Source of the DNA: Blastococcus sp. TML/M2B
GTDB lineage: Bacteria > Actinomycetota > Actinomycetes > Mycobacteriales > Geodermatophilaceae
DNA length: 64,000 nt
Assembly (NCBI RefSeq): GCF_016612865.1
Contig: NZ_JAENZZ010000002.1
Location: 1,736,001-1,800,000, forward strand
Reading direction: 5' to 3'
Positions 16,935-25,990 of the stretch are shown here, piece by piece; the first letter of the stretch is position 1, and each line of letters begins with the position of its first letter. The notes under the pieces were generated by a model. It saw only the letters and a program-made list of their open reading frames with translations, searched no databases and had not been told where the DNA came from. A program made the translations under genes and the position numbers.

Positions 16935-17488
16935 CGACCTTCGTCGGCCAGCAGGGCGGCGACGTCGGCCTCGCCGTCGCGGTAGCGCCGGCCGAGCTCG
17001 CCGGCGAGGGCGTCCATGACCTGCTGGACGCCGCGCCGCCGCTCCGAGAGCCCGACCTCGGCCTCGGCGAGCGCCCGGGCGCCCCGCTCCAGCTCCTCGT
17101 CGGTGAGCTGGGTGATCGAGGAGAGGTCGACCCCCGGCGTCAGCGCGTTCACCCACGACTCGTAGGCGTCCGGGTTGGCCGGCTGCACGGTCTGGTGGCG
17201 ACCCAAGCCGTGCGCGGGGCCGCGGCCCTTCTCGGCCAGGATCTCGGGCAGCAGCTCGACCAGCGAGCGGCCGTCGTGCTCGGCCCGCCGCTGGAGCTCG
17301 CGGCGGACGATGTCGAGGCGGCCCTGCAGCAGCCGGCGCGTGTACGAGAGGTTGACCTCCTCCTGCTCGGCCTGGCGGCGCAGCGTGCGGACCTCGGCCA
17401 TCGACCGGCGGGTCGCGTCCTCGAGGAACGCGGGGTCCAGCAGCGCGTCGACGGCGGCGCCCCCGGCGGGACTGGTCTTCGTACTCAC
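16931..17488 (-). CDS. rsiG: RsiG-type c-di-GMP-responsive anti-sigma factor (aerial-mycelium formation protein family)
   Basis: 185 aa. Two long helices each carry the signature E(X)3S(X)2R(X)3Q(X)3D that defines c-di-GMP-binding RsiG proteins: E44-S48-R51-Q55-D59 (in EVNLSYTRRLLQGRLD) and E144-S148-R151-Q155-D159 (in EVGLSERRRGVQQVMD). In Streptomyces, RsiG bound to a c-di-GMP dimer holds the sigma factor WhiG inactive. Both motifs are complete here, so the same ligand logic is expected, although the sigma partner is not in this window. The gene is coupled to asparaginase downstream (ATGA). The role in this organism (motility, budding or development) is inference. Confidence 0.85.
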   Translation of the reverse strand: MSTKTSPAGGAAVDALLDPAFLEDATRRSMAEVRTLRRQAEQEEVNLSYTRRLLQGRLDIVRRELQRRAEHDGRSLVELLPEILAEKGRGPAHGLGRHQTVQPANPDAYESWVNALTPGVDLSSITQLTDEELERGARALAEAEVGLSERRRGVQQVMDALAGELGRRYRDGEADVAALLADEGR

Positions 17489-17517
17489 GGTGCGGCCTCC
17501 ATCCGGTCAGCTTCTCG

Positions 17518-18639
17518 TCACGCACGCGGCATGGTCGCAGACCGGACCGCCCGGATGCGCTCGCGCGCCGCCGCCCGGGTGTCGTCCACCTCGGCGACGG
17601 CGTCGTCCGGGTCGATCGCGGCCGCCGATCCGCCCACGGTCAGCGCGGCGTCGGGGGCCACGGACTGCTTCACCAGCGCCAGGGCGATCACGCCGAGCTC
17701 GTGGTGGCGCACCACGGTGCCCACGCGGCCGACCTCGCGCGCGCCGGCCAGCACCGGGGCACCGGGGCCGGCGAGGTCCTCGCTGACGCCGTCGAGGTGC
17801 AGCAGCACCAGCCGGCGCGGCGGCCGGCCCAGGTTGTGCACCCGGGCGACGGTCTCCTGCCCGCGGTAGCAGCCCTTGTCGAGGTGGACGGCGCTGGTCA
17901 GCCACTCGAGCTCGTTGGGGATGGTGCGGTGGTCGCTGTCCAGGCCCAGCCGCGGCCGGCGGGCCTCCACGCGCAGCGCCTCGTAGGCCTGCACCCCCGC
18001 GAGGCGTGCCCCGGCGGCGAGCAGCCGGTCGGCGACGCCGTCCACGGCCGCCCGGGGCACGACCAGGTCGACGACGACGGCCGAGCCGTCCCCGACCGGG
18101 CGCATCCGGCGGGCGAACCCACCCCCGGCAAGCGGCTCGACGGCGTGCTCGGTCGCGGGCGCCGGCAGGCCGGCGGCGGCGAGGACGTCGAGCGCCCGCG
18201 GCCCGACCAGCGACAGGACCGCCCACTGCGCCGTGCGCAGCTGCGGCTCCACGCGCAGCAGAAAGCGCATCTTCTCCAGGAAGGCGTGCAGTGCGGCGCC
18301 GGTGCCCGGCTCGACGTCGGCCCAGGTCGTGCCGGCCAGCTCGGCAAGCACGAGGTGGTGCTCGACGTGCCCCTGCGGCGAGAGGATCAACGCCTCGCGG
18401 CCGGTGCCGTCGCCGAGCCGGTCGAGGTGTTGACTGGTGAGGCTGTGCAGCCAGGAGAGCCGGTCGGCACCGGGGACGGCGAGCACGTCGCGGTCGCTGC
18501 GGTCCACCAGCCCGGCGCCCTCGGCCAGCAGCCGCTGCTCGCGCAGCGGGTCGCCGTAGTGGGCGGCGACGGCGAGCGCGGCGTCGGCCGGGTCCTCGAC
18601 GGCGACGGCCCCCGGGCGGGACAGCAGGGTGGAACTCAT
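17518..18639 (-). CDS. ygfZ: Folate-binding YgfZ/GcvT-like protein (Fe-S cluster assembly/repair)
   Basis: 373 aa. The diagnostic motif DKGCYRGQETVARVHNLG (K-G-C-Y-x-G-Q-E) is intact near residue 254-271. The N-terminal GcvT-like fold is visible in LSWLHSLTSQHLDRLGDG and EALILSPQGHVEHHLVLAE. YgfZ proteins use tetrahydrofolate to maintain certain iron-sulfur enzymes. ATG at 18639 overlaps the fur stop (ATGA), so fur and ygfZ form one unit. The position next to a pabC-like gene parallels Rv0811c-Rv0812. Confidence 0.88.
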   Translation of the reverse strand: MSSTLLSRPGAVAVEDPADAALAVAAHYGDPLREQRLLAEGAGLVDRSDRDVLAVPGADRLSWLHSLTSQHLDRLGDGTGREALILSPQGHVEHHLVLAELAGTTWADVEPGTGAALHAFLEKMRFLLRVEPQLRTAQWAVLSLVGPRALDVLAAAGLPAPATEHAVEPLAGGGFARRMRPVGDGSAVVVDLVVPRAAVDGVADRLLAAGARLAGVQAYEALRVEARRPRLGLDSDHRTIPNELEWLTSAVHLDKGCYRGQETVARVHNLGRPPRRLVLLHLDGVSEDLAGPGAPVLAGAREVGRVGTVVRHHELGVIALALVKQSVAPDAALTVGGSAAAIDPDDAVAEVDDTRAAARERIRAVRSATMPRA

Positions 18640-19106
18640 GGGTTCTCCGATCGGGCTCGTTCGCGGCACGCGGCGCACGTCCCCGACAGCGCGACGTGCC
18701 CCACGTCCACGGTGAAACCCAGCTCGGCCGCCAGACGTTCCGCGGCGCTGTCGAGGAGGTCCGGGGCGACCTGCGCGATCCCGCCGCAGGAGGCGCACAC
18801 GACGTGCAGGTGGGGGTGCTCGGAGGCGTGGTAGATCGGCGCGCCCTTGCCCAGGTGGGTGTGCCACACCAGGCCGAGCCGCTCCAGCAGCTCCAGGTTG
18901 CGGTAGACCGTGGAGCTGTCCGGCGCCGAGCCGTCGGGCCCGGCCTCCTCGCGCAGCCGCGCGCCGATCGCCTCGGGGGTGGCGTGCTCCAGCGCCTCCA
19001 CGGCGGCCAGCACCCGCTGGCGCTGCGCCGTCAGCCGCAGGCCCTGGGAGCGCAGCCGCTCGGCAAGCGGCGCGGCCGCGTCGCCGGTCGGACCCTCGGA
19101 ACCCAT
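18636..19106 (-). CDS. Fur-family metal-responsive repressor
   Basis: 156 aa. The N-terminal winged helix ([36 protein letters not shown]) is followed by a dimerisation domain with the [11 protein letters not shown] metal site (H-x-H and C-x2-C) and a C-terminal C-x2-C pair (SGTCAACRE) for structural zinc. I cannot tell Fur, Zur or Nur from this sequence. ATG start is supported by minus-strand TAGGGT at 19113-19118, 6 nt upstream (leaderless). It is divergent from pabC with a 38-bp gap. Confidence 0.88.
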   Translation of the reverse strand: MGSEGPTGDAAAPLAERLRSQGLRLTAQRQRVLAAVEALEHATPEAIGARLREEAGPDGSAPDSSTVYRNLELLERLGLVWHTHLGKGAPIYHASEHPHLHVVCASCGGIAQVAPDLLDSAAERLAAELGFTVDVGHVALSGTCAACRERARSENP

Positions 19107-19112
19107 GCCGCG

Positions 19113-19138
19113 ACCCTATGCCCGGCGTCGGGCAGGCT
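19113..19138. promoter_or_regulatory. Divergent leaderless -10 elements for fur and pabC
   Basis: Minus-strand TAGGGT (19113-19118) ends 6 nt before the fur ATG. Plus-strand CAGGCT (19133-19138), a weaker xANNNT match, ends 6 nt before the pabC GTG. The whole intergenic space is 38 bp, so the two core promoters must overlap. Confidence 0.45.
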
Positions 19139-19144
19139 GGTGCC

Positions 19145-19993
19145 GTGACCGATCAGCGCAGCGTCGCGATCTGGCGGGACGGCGCGGCCGTCGCCGTGCC
19201 GCCGGACGAGCCCGTGGTGACCGCCTGGGACCAGGGCCTGGTCCGCGGGGACGGCGCCTTCGAGTCGGTGGCGGTGCTCGACGGCACGACGCCGCACCTC
19301 CCGGCGCACCTGGCCCGGCTGGCCCGGTCCGCCGTGCTGCTGGAGATCCCGCAGCCCGGCGACCACGTGTGGTCCGCGCTGGTCGGCGCGGTGCTGCGCG
19401 GCTGGCCGGCCGGCACCGAGGGCGTCATGCGGCTGCTGCTCACCCGCGGCCCCGGGGAGGACGCGCCACCCACCGCCGTGGCCCTGCTGGCCCCCGTGCC
19501 GGCGGAGACGATCCGGCAGCGCGACGAGGGCATCTCGGTCGTCAGCCTCTGCCTCGGCGTCCCCGCCGACTTCCGCGCGCAGGCGCCGTGGCTGCTGGGC
19601 GGGGCCAAGACGTTGTCCTACGCGGTGAACATGGCCGCCTACCGGCACGCGCACCGGCTCGGCGCCGACGACGTCGTCCTCACGTCCCTGGAGGGGCTGC
19701 TGCTCGAGGGGCCGACGTCGACGGTCGCGTGGGCGGCCGGCGGCACGCTGCACACCCCTCCCGCGGAGACCGGCATCCTGGCCGGGACGACGGTGGCCCG
19801 GCTGTTCGAGCGCGCCGAGGCCGACGGGTGGCCGACGGCGCGGACGCGCGGCACGGTCGACGACCTGCAGGCCGCCGACGCCGTGTGGCTGCTGTCGGGC
19901 GTGCGGGGCGCGGCGCCGGTGCACGCGCTGGACGGCGTGCGGCGCGGCGACGCTGGCCTCACCGCGCGGGTGCGGGCGCTGCTCGGCCGGTAA
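19145..19993 (+). CDS. pabC: Aminodeoxychorismate lyase / class IV aminotransferase
   Basis: 282 aa, PLP fold type IV. Seen: [19 protein letters not shown] at the N-terminus, the lysine segment [41 protein letters not shown] (the EG-x-xxN-like PLP loop, here ending ST), and [13 protein letters not shown]. This pattern fits ADC lyase, which makes p-aminobenzoate for folate; branched-chain or D-amino acid transaminases are the alternatives. Its neighbour ygfZ is folate-dependent, which fits. GTG is the only sensible start. Confidence 0.8.
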   Translation: MTDQRSVAIWRDGAAVAVPPDEPVVTAWDQGLVRGDGAFESVAVLDGTTPHLPAHLARLARSAVLLEIPQPGDHVWSALVGAVLRGWPAGTEGVMRLLLTRGPGEDAPPTAVALLAPVPAETIRQRDEGISVVSLCLGVPADFRAQAPWLLGGAKTLSYAVNMAAYRHAHRLGADDVVLTSLEGLLLEGPTSTVAWAAGGTLHTPPAETGILAGTTVARLFERAEADGWPTARTRGTVDDLQAADAVWLLSGVRGAAPVHALDGVRRGDAGLTARVRALLGR

Positions 19994-20064
19994 CCTGGCC
20001 AGCGGTGCGCCGGGAAGTCTGGTCGGCAACGTCCTTCCCGACCCCTCCCCCTGGAGCCGCCCCC

Positions 20065-21484
20065 GTGCCCAGCACCAGTTCGACCCGCCTCTTCGACCGG
20101 GGCTCCTGGCCCGAGGCGCAACGCGTCGCGTCGGTCCTGCGCAAGGAGACCGTCGGCGGCGCCCTCCTGCTCGTCGGCGCCGCGATCGCCCTCGTGTGGG
20201 CCAACTCCCCCTGGGCGGCGACCTACGAGACGCTCCGGGACACCCGCGTCGGACCGTCGGCGCTGCACCTGGACCTGACGCTGGGCACCTGGGCGGCCGA
20301 CGGGCTGCTGGCGCTCTTCTTCTTCGTGGCCGGGCTGGAGCTCAAGCGCGAGTTCGTCGCCGGCGACCTCCGCGAGCCCCGGCGGGCGGCGCTGCCGATC
20401 GCCGCGGCCGTCGGCGGCATGGCCGTGCCGGCCCTGCTGTTCGTCCTGTTCAACCTGGGCGGCCCCGACGGCGCGCTGCGCGGCTGGGCCATCCCGTCGG
20501 CCACCCGACATCGCCTTCGCCCTCGCCGTCCTGGCGGTCATCAGCACGCACCTGCCGACAGCCCTGCGCACCTTCCTGCTCACCCTCGCCGTGGTCGACG
20601 ACCTGCTGGCGATCATGGTCATCGCGGTCTTCTACACCGCCGCGCTGAACGTGCCGGCCCTGCTGCTCTCGCTGCTGCCGCTGGCCGTCTTCGGCTTCCT
20701 GGTCCAGAAGCGGATCCGCTCCTGGTGGCTGCTGCTGCCGCTGGCGGCGCTCACCTGGGTGCTCATGCACGAGTCCGGCGTGCACGCCACCGTCGCCGGC
20801 GTGCTGCTGGCCTTCACCGTGCCCGTCGTCCGCAGCTCGGCGGCCGGGGGCCCGGAGGCCGGACCCGGGCTCGCCGAGCACTTCGAGCACCGGCTCCGCC
20901 CCCTGTCGGCCGGGTTCGCCGTCCCGGTCTTCGCCTTCTTCTCGGCGGGGGTCGCGATCGGCGGCGTCTCGGGCCTGGGCGAATCGCTGGGCGACAGCAT
21001 CGCGATCGGCATCGTGGTCGGCCTGGTCGCCGGCAAGGCGATCGGCATCACCGGCGCCACCTGGCTGGTCTCCCGGTTCACCCGCGCCCAGCTCGACGAG
21101 AACCTGAGCTGGACCGACGTCATCGGGCTCGCCCTGCTGGGCGGGATGGGCTTCACCGTCTCGCTGCTGATCACCGAGCTCGCCTACGGCGCCGAGAGCG
21201 AGAGCTACGACCACGCGAAGGTCGGCATCCTGGCCGGCACGGTGCTCGCGGCCCTGATCGCCACGGTCGTGCTGCGGATCCGCAACCGCAAGTACCGGGA
21301 GATCGCCGCCCTGGAGCGGGTCGACGTCGACGCCGACGGCATCCCCGACGTCTACGAAGCACCCGAGGACATCGGCCCGCCTCCGGCGCGTCGGCGGACG
21401 GTGGACGACGACGCCGACCACGACCCGGACTGGCGGGGCGCACCGCCGCCCGGGCGGCCCGCGAAGCCGTTCGCCGACAGCTGA
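20065..21484 (+). CDS. nhaA: Na+/H+ antiporter NhaA; frame broken as sequenced
   Basis: Membrane antiporter for Na+ export and pH homeostasis, with about 11-12 helices. Frame 1 gives [20 protein letters not shown], the [26 protein letters not shown] block, and [10 protein letters not shown]. Translation must then move one base, because the text at 20504-20506 has an extra [11 protein letters not shown] is restored if it is removed, supplying the two Asp residues of the ion site. The rest ([15 protein letters not shown], then [27 protein letters not shown]) is in the second frame to 21484. GTG start at 20065 has GGAG 8 nt upstream. The C-terminal tail is long and acidic. Confidence 0.85.
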
Positions 21485-21801
21485 CTTTTTCGGTTGCCGA
21501 CGCTCTCGACGCGGACGTACCGTCGTCGCACACGAGAGAGGAGGTGGTCCGTAACTTTGCTGAGCTACAGGACTCGTGAGGTGGCTGTCCGCTAGCCGCC
21601 GTCCAGATGGGCCGCCCGTTCAGACGACAGTTCTGAACGACGGCAGATCGCCCGTCCGTCGTACGGCGGCGAGCGAGAACCGGACAGTCACCCGACCCCC
21701 GGGCCGCCGACCGTTGTCCAGTCGGCCCGCTCGCAGCTCCCTCAGGGGAGCGCGGCGGAACAGCCCGGGGGTTGTCCGTTCCCCGGTATAGGTTGCGCAC
21801 C
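21485..21801 (+). other. Low-GC intergenic region with promoter-like and hairpin signals; possible RNA leader or ncRNA
   Basis: No convincing protein gene is present. TTGCCG (21494-21499) and TACCGT (21518-21523) are separated by 18 bp and look like a housekeeping promoter. A purine-rich GAGAGAGGAGG follows, then an 11-codon GTG mini-ORF ([11 protein letters not shown], 21544-21579) whose AT-rich codons differ from local genes. Further on CGTTCAGA (21617-21624) pairs with TCTGAACG (21632-21639). The last part carries TAGGTT (21789-21794), 7 nt before the next GTG. It may be an attenuated leader or a small RNA. None of the known RNA families I could recall clearly fits. Confidence 0.4.
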
Positions 21802-22534
21802 GTGGAGCTGGGCGGCCTGCCGGTCGAGACCGATGTGTGGCACGGCGTGTGGATCTCCGTCGCGCGCCGCCTCGGCACGCCCGGCACCGTCTCCGCCCTG
21901 CTGCCGGCCTTCGAGGCCCACGCACGGGTCTTCCACCCGGCGATCCGCTACGACGGGGACGACGACGTCGAGGTGAGCTGGGCCGAGATCGCCGGGCACA
22001 CCGGCACCCGCGCCCACCGGCTCATGCAGTGGCACACGGTCACCGGCAGCTGGGGCGCGCAGCCCTCCGAGCTCCTGGCTGCGGTGTGGGACGACGGCCC
22101 GGCCGAGGGTCACCTGCCCGTCCCGGTCGCCGCCCGCCTCGCCGACGTCCTCGCCCGGCACACGACGACACCGCGGGACTGCTTCTTCGGGCGCTGGGAC
22201 GGCTACGGCTTCGACCTGCCGGATCCCGAGTCGCCGCCGCGGCTCCTCCTGCGCGGCAACCACGACATGGTGCTCGTCCGGGGCGAGGTCGCGGACGCCG
22301 TCCGCAACCTCGCCCCCGAGCCGCACGAGCAGAGCGCCAACCTGTGGTGGCCGGCCGACCAGGCGTGGTGCGTGGTCACCGACATCGACCTGACCAGCAC
22401 CTACGTCGGGGGCAGCGCCGCCTGCATCGACGAGCTGCTCCGGACGCCGGGGCTCGAGGTGCACCCCGCCCACCCCGGGGACTCGGTCGCCTTCGCGGCG
22501 GACACCCCTCAACCCGCTGCCCGGGAACCGCTGA
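21802..22534 (+). CDS. Hypothetical protein; end of frame corrected
   Basis: About 244 aa and not recognised. It looks like a soluble cytoplasmic protein rich in Trp, Asp and His (WHGVWISVARRLGTPG, HARVFHPAIRYDGDDDVEVSW, FFGRWDGYGFDLPDPES). DTDI-type stretches such as WWPADQAWCVVTDIDLTSTYVGGS are compatible with immunity or SMI1-like proteins, but I do not assign one. As written the frame runs 80 bp into the opposite gene with a low-complexity tail. A missing C in the run at 22505-22508 would give TPLNPLPGNR and a stop at 22534, which also removes the overlap. Start GTG has TAGGTT 7 nt upstream. Confidence 0.6.
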
Positions 22535-22558
22535 CCGGGCCGGCGGGCACTGCGGCGG

Positions 22559-24266
22559 TCAGAGCTGGGCGAGCTCGGCCTCGAGGTCGTCGAGGCCCAG
22601 CGAGCCCTGGGACAGCGCGGCCATGTGCCAGGCCTTGAGGTCGAACGCCTCGCCGCGTGCCTGCCGGGCCTTCTCCCTGCCGGCCAGCCACGCGCGCTCC
22701 CCCAGCTTGTAGCCGATCGCCTGCCCGGGGATGCCGAGGTAGCGCACCAGCTCGCTGTCCAGGAAGGCCAGCGCGGCCCCGGAGTTCTCGCCCAGGAAGG
22801 CCCGAGCGAGGTCGGGCGTCCACGGCTGCCCGCGGTGCTCGGCCAGCACGCCCTCGGCGTCGTCGGGGATCGGCAGCTCCAGGTGCATGCCGATGTCGAT
22901 CACCACGCGCACCGAGCGCAGCTGCTGGGCGTCGAGGAAGCCCAGCCGGGTGCCCGGGTCGCGGAAGTAGCCCAGCTCGTCCATGAACCGCTCGGCGTAG
23001 AGCGCCCCAGCCCTCGACGTTCGCGCTGACCGAGCCCACCGAGGTCTGGTAGGTCGACAGCTGCTGGGCGACGTGCGCCCACTGCGCCAGCTGCAGGTGG
23101 TGGCCGGGAACGCCCTCGTGGTACCAGATCGAGACCAGGTCCCACAGCGGGAAGCGGGTGCGGCCCAGCGTCGGCAGCCAGGTGCGGCCCGGGCGGGAGA
23201 AGTCCTGCGAGGGGCGGGTGTAGTACGGCGCGGCGGCGCTGCCCGGGGGCGCGATCATCGCCTCGACCCGGCGCAGCGGCTCGGCGAGGTCGAAGTGCGT
23301 GCCGTCGAGCTCGGCGATCGCCTCGTCCATCATCTCCTGCAGCCGGGCGCGGATCTCCTCCACGCCCTCGACGGCGGGGCCGCTGGTGGCCAGCACCCGC
23401 ATGGCCTCCATCGGCGTCGCGCCGGCCTGCACGCGGTCGGCCTCGACGCGCTGCTCCGCGAGGATCCGCTTGTGCTCGGCCCAGCCCCACGCGTAGGCCT
23501 CCTCGAGGCCGCGGTCCGGCCCGAGGTCCGAGCCGGTCCAGCGGCGCACGGCCATGGCGTACCGGTCGCGGCCGACGGCGTCGGGCACGCCCTCGGTGGC
23601 CGGGCCGTACACGTCCCGCAGGTGGTCGCGGATCTCCGCGACCGCGGCGTCGGCCTCGGCCGCTGCCGCGAGCAGCGCCGGCTGCAGCGCCTCGGGCCCC
23701 GAGGCCACGAACGAGGTGAAGAACGGGCCGGCCATCCACTCGTCGAGCTGCTCGACGACGGTGCGCACCTGGCGCGGGGCGACCAGCAGGTCGCGGCGCA
23801 CCGCCTCCTCCAGGGTCTCCCGGTAACCGCGGTAGGCCTCGGGCACGCGGGCGATCCGGCGGGCGATCACCGCCCAGTCCTCGTCGGTCGCCGTCGGCAT
23901 GAGGGTGAAGACCTGGCGCACCGAGTGCACGGGCGAGAACAGGATGTTCAGCGAGCGGAAGCCCTCACCGGCCCAGTGCGCGTCCAGCTCCGCGCCGAGC
24001 CGCTCGCGCAGCAGCCGGGCGCAGCGCCGCTCGACCGGGTCGTCGGCGAGCGCCGGGTCGTCGGCCAGCACGCGGTCCAGCTCGGTCAGGGTGGCCCGGA
24101 GCAGCGCGACCTCGGCCTCGAGCCCTTCCGGGGAGAGGTCGGGCAGCCGGTCGTCGCCGGGGCGGACGCCGAGCGAGGTGGCGAGGATCGGGTCCAGCTC
24201 GCAGGCGGCCTCGACGTAGGCGTCGGCCACCTGCCTCGGGGTGGCGGGGAGCGTCGCGTCGGTCAT
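22559..24266 (-). CDS. DUF885 family protein (predicted zinc metallopeptidase-like); frame broken as sequenced
   Basis: About 568 aa when repaired. The family signature HEGVPGHHLQLAQW is a HExxxHH-type metal site. N-terminal ADAYVEAACELDPILATSLGVRPGDDRLPDLSPEG and SLNILFSPVHSVRQVFTLMP are typical of DUF885. After SVSANVEGWG the frame is lost; removing one base of CCCC at 23005-23008 gives GWALYAERFMDELGYFRDPG, the conserved continuation, and an end at 22559. Function in the family is unproven; members are annotated as peptidases. The ATG start overlaps the nitrobindin stop (ATGA). Confidence 0.8.
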
Positions 24267-24799
24267 CGGATCCTCTCCAGCCGGGCGGACATCGTGGGAC
24301 GGAGCGGTCCGTCGCCCACGGCGCGGTCGACGGCGTACATGAGCGCGCCCTCGACGATGCCGTAGAGGCGCACCGCGCGGGTCACCTCCGGCGCGTCCGG
24401 GGTGCGGGCCACGACGTCGGTCGCCAGCTCCCAGCTGGTCGTGGTCCGTGCCGCGCCCACGTAGATCTCCAGGAGGCCGTCCGCGCCGGCGACCAGCAGC
24501 TCGACGTCGTCACCCTCGCCCCGGGGCCGCCAGAAGCCGGTCTCCCGCAGGTCGGGGCCGACGATCCGGCCGTCATCGGTGAGCCGCCAGGTGCGCGACT
24601 CGTAGGCGAGGAACCCACGGCCGTCGTGGCTGAACCGGACCCACTGGCCGAACCGGTGATCGCCCCCGGTGCCCGCGGCCTGCCCTTCTCCGTGCCACTC
24701 GCCCAGCAGCGGCAGCACCGACAGGAGCTGGTCGGACACCTCCGGGCCGCTGCGGACGTCGACGGTGTCGGGCACCGGCAGCTCGGTCGGCGCGCTCAC
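24263..24799 (-). CDS. Nitrobindin-like heme-binding beta-barrel protein (FABP-like)
   Basis: 178 aa. The lipocalin/FABP-type entry motif GxWxGxG is present (LLGEWHGEGQAAGTG, near residue 32-38), followed by alternating strands. Nitrobindins bind ferric heme through a C-terminal histidine and isomerise peroxynitrite to nitrate. No C-terminal His in the usual place was confirmed, so heme binding is inference. GTG start at 24799 overlaps the stop of a 34-codon ORF (GTGA). It forms an operon with that ORF upstream and DUF885 downstream. Confidence 0.75.
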   Translation of the reverse strand: MSAPTELPVPDTVDVRSGPEVSDQLLSVLPLLGEWHGEGQAAGTGGDHRFGQWVRFSHDGRGFLAYESRTWRLTDDGRIVGPDLRETGFWRPRGEGDDVELLVAGADGLLEIYVGAARTTTSWELATDVVARTPDAPEVTRAVRLYGIVEGALMYAVDRAVGDGPLRPTMSARLERIR

Positions 24800-24900
24800 C
24801 GCCGGACCCCCGTCGGGCGACGCGAGAGGCGCACGGCGCCGTAGCCGCAGGACAGCGCGGCCAGCGCCGCCAGGGTGGCCAGGACCCAGGCAGAAACCAT
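24796..24900 (-). CDS. 34-residue single-helix membrane peptide, first gene of the nitrobindin operon
   Basis: MVSAWVLATLAALAALSCG begins a short hydrophobic helix followed by a basic tail (VRLSRRPTGVRR). The ATG at 24900 is supported by minus-strand TACCGT (24908-24913), 7 nt upstream, as for leaderless genes. The stop overlaps the nitrobindin GTG (GTGA). It may act in the membrane or serve mainly to couple translation of the nitrobindin gene. No homologue was recognised. Confidence 0.5.
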   Translation of the reverse strand: MVSAWVLATLAALAALSCGYGAVRLSRRPTGVRR

Positions 24901-24934
24901 GCCCGCCACGGTAGTGACGACGGCGCCCCTCGGC

Positions 24935-25864
24935 TCAGGCGGTCACCGGCGTCCCGGCGGCGACCGCGGCCACGACGTCGTCCCACGGGGTGGGCTCGAG
25001 GCCGAAGGTCGCGGTGGTGGCGCTCGCGTCGATCACGAACTCCTGGTCGAACTGGTGCCGGATGGCCACGACCTCGCGCATCACCGGCACGGCGAGCCCC
25101 ACCGCGCGCAGCACCGGCCACGGGACCGACGACACGGGGACCGGTGGGACGCCCATGGCCGCGGCGAGGTCGGTGAGCGCCTGCCGCTGCGACCGGGGCG
25201 GCGCGCTGGGCACGTGCCAGGCCCGCCCGAGGGCCCGCTCGTCGGTGCCCAGGGTGGCGAGGGTGGCCGCGACATCGGGGAGGTAGGCCCAGCTCCGGAG
25301 GGCGTCGGGGTCGCCGACGACCCAGGCGCGGCGGCCGGCCCGCAGCGCGGGCAGCTGCCGGGCCAGGTGCGAGTGCTCGGCGGAGACCTGCGGACCGACG
25401 AAGTCCGCAGCGCGGGCCTCGGTCACCCGCACCCGGCCGGCCTCGTGCGCGGCCAGGGCGTCGGCCCACATCCGGGCGCGCACCCGACCCTTGACGTCGG
25501 TGGCGTCCAGCGGCGTCTCCGGCGTCATCGGGCCGGACGGCCGTCCGTAGCCGTACAGGTTGCCCATGGTCACCAGGACCGCGCCGGTGCGCTCGGCGGC
25601 GCTCAGCAGCGCGGCGGCGACCGGCGGCCAGTCGGTGGCCCACCGCGGATACGCCGGGTTGACGGCGTTGTAGAGGGCATCGGCCCCGGCCGCGGCTGCG
25701 GCCAGGGCGTCGGCGTCCGTGGCGTCGACCTGCCGGTGCTCGACCGCGTCGGTCGAGCTGCCCCCGCTGCGGGAGAGCACCCGCACCGCGTGCCCGCGGG
25801 CGACCAGCTGCTCAGCGGTGGTGGTGCCGACCGGCCCCTTGCCGACGACGACGTGCAGTCCCAT
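24935..25864 (-). CDS. NAD(P)-binding oxidoreductase / epimerase family protein
   Basis: 309 aa. VVVGKGPVGTTTAEQLVARGH is the N-terminal dinucleotide-binding loop with GxGxxG-like spacing. VLVTMGNLYGYGRPSGP and the later WAYLPDVAATLATLG are typical of the atypical/extended SDR group. Substrate unknown. It is divergent from a TetR gene, and its start region is adjacent to a 15-bp palindrome repeated in the gap, so repression by that TetR is likely. ATG at 25864 has GGAG in AGCGAGGAGATCGTC upstream. Confidence 0.8.
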   Translation of the reverse strand: MGLHVVVGKGPVGTTTAEQLVARGHAVRVLSRSGGSSTDAVEHRQVDATDADALAAAAAGADALYNAVNPAYPRWATDWPPVAAALLSAAERTGAVLVTMGNLYGYGRPSGPMTPETPLDATDVKGRVRARMWADALAAHEAGRVRVTEARAADFVGPQVSAEHSHLARQLPALRAGRRAWVVGDPDALRSWAYLPDVAATLATLGTDERALGRAWHVPSAPPRSQRQALTDLAAAMGVPPVPVSSVPWPVLRAVGLAVPVMREVVAIRHQFDQEFVIDASATTATFGLEPTPWDDVVAAVAAGTPVTA

Positions 25865-25883
25865 GACGATCTCCTCGCTGGAC

Positions 25884-25952
25884 GAGAGCGGTGCTCTCTG
25901 ATGCGAACGATGCTCTACCGCCGTCGCCGCCCGTGTCAAGAGCAGTGCTCTC
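25884..25952. promoter_or_regulatory. Two palindromic TetR-type operators in a divergent promoter region
   Basis: GAGAGCGGTGCTCTC (25884-25898) and AAGAGCAGTGCTCTC (25938-25952) share the inverted core AGAGC-N3-GCTCT. Their centres are 54 bp apart. They lie between the oxidoreductase gene (minus) and the tetR gene (plus), the usual place for TetR autorepression plus target repression. Confidence 0.7.
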
Positions 25953-25990
25953 CATTGCGATCGGTGATCTCGCCGGGCATCATCGAAGCC

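Noticed and set aside
21544-21579. 11-codon GTG ORF as a protein gene
   Set aside because: Too short and with unusual codons, and the SD-like stretch abuts the start. It is noted as part of a possible RNA leader only.
22535-22638. C-terminal extension of the 21.8-kb hypothetical protein into the DUF885 gene
   Set aside because: The extension is Arg/Gly/Pro low-complexity and antisense to a real gene. A single missing base at 22505-22508 gives a natural stop at 22534.
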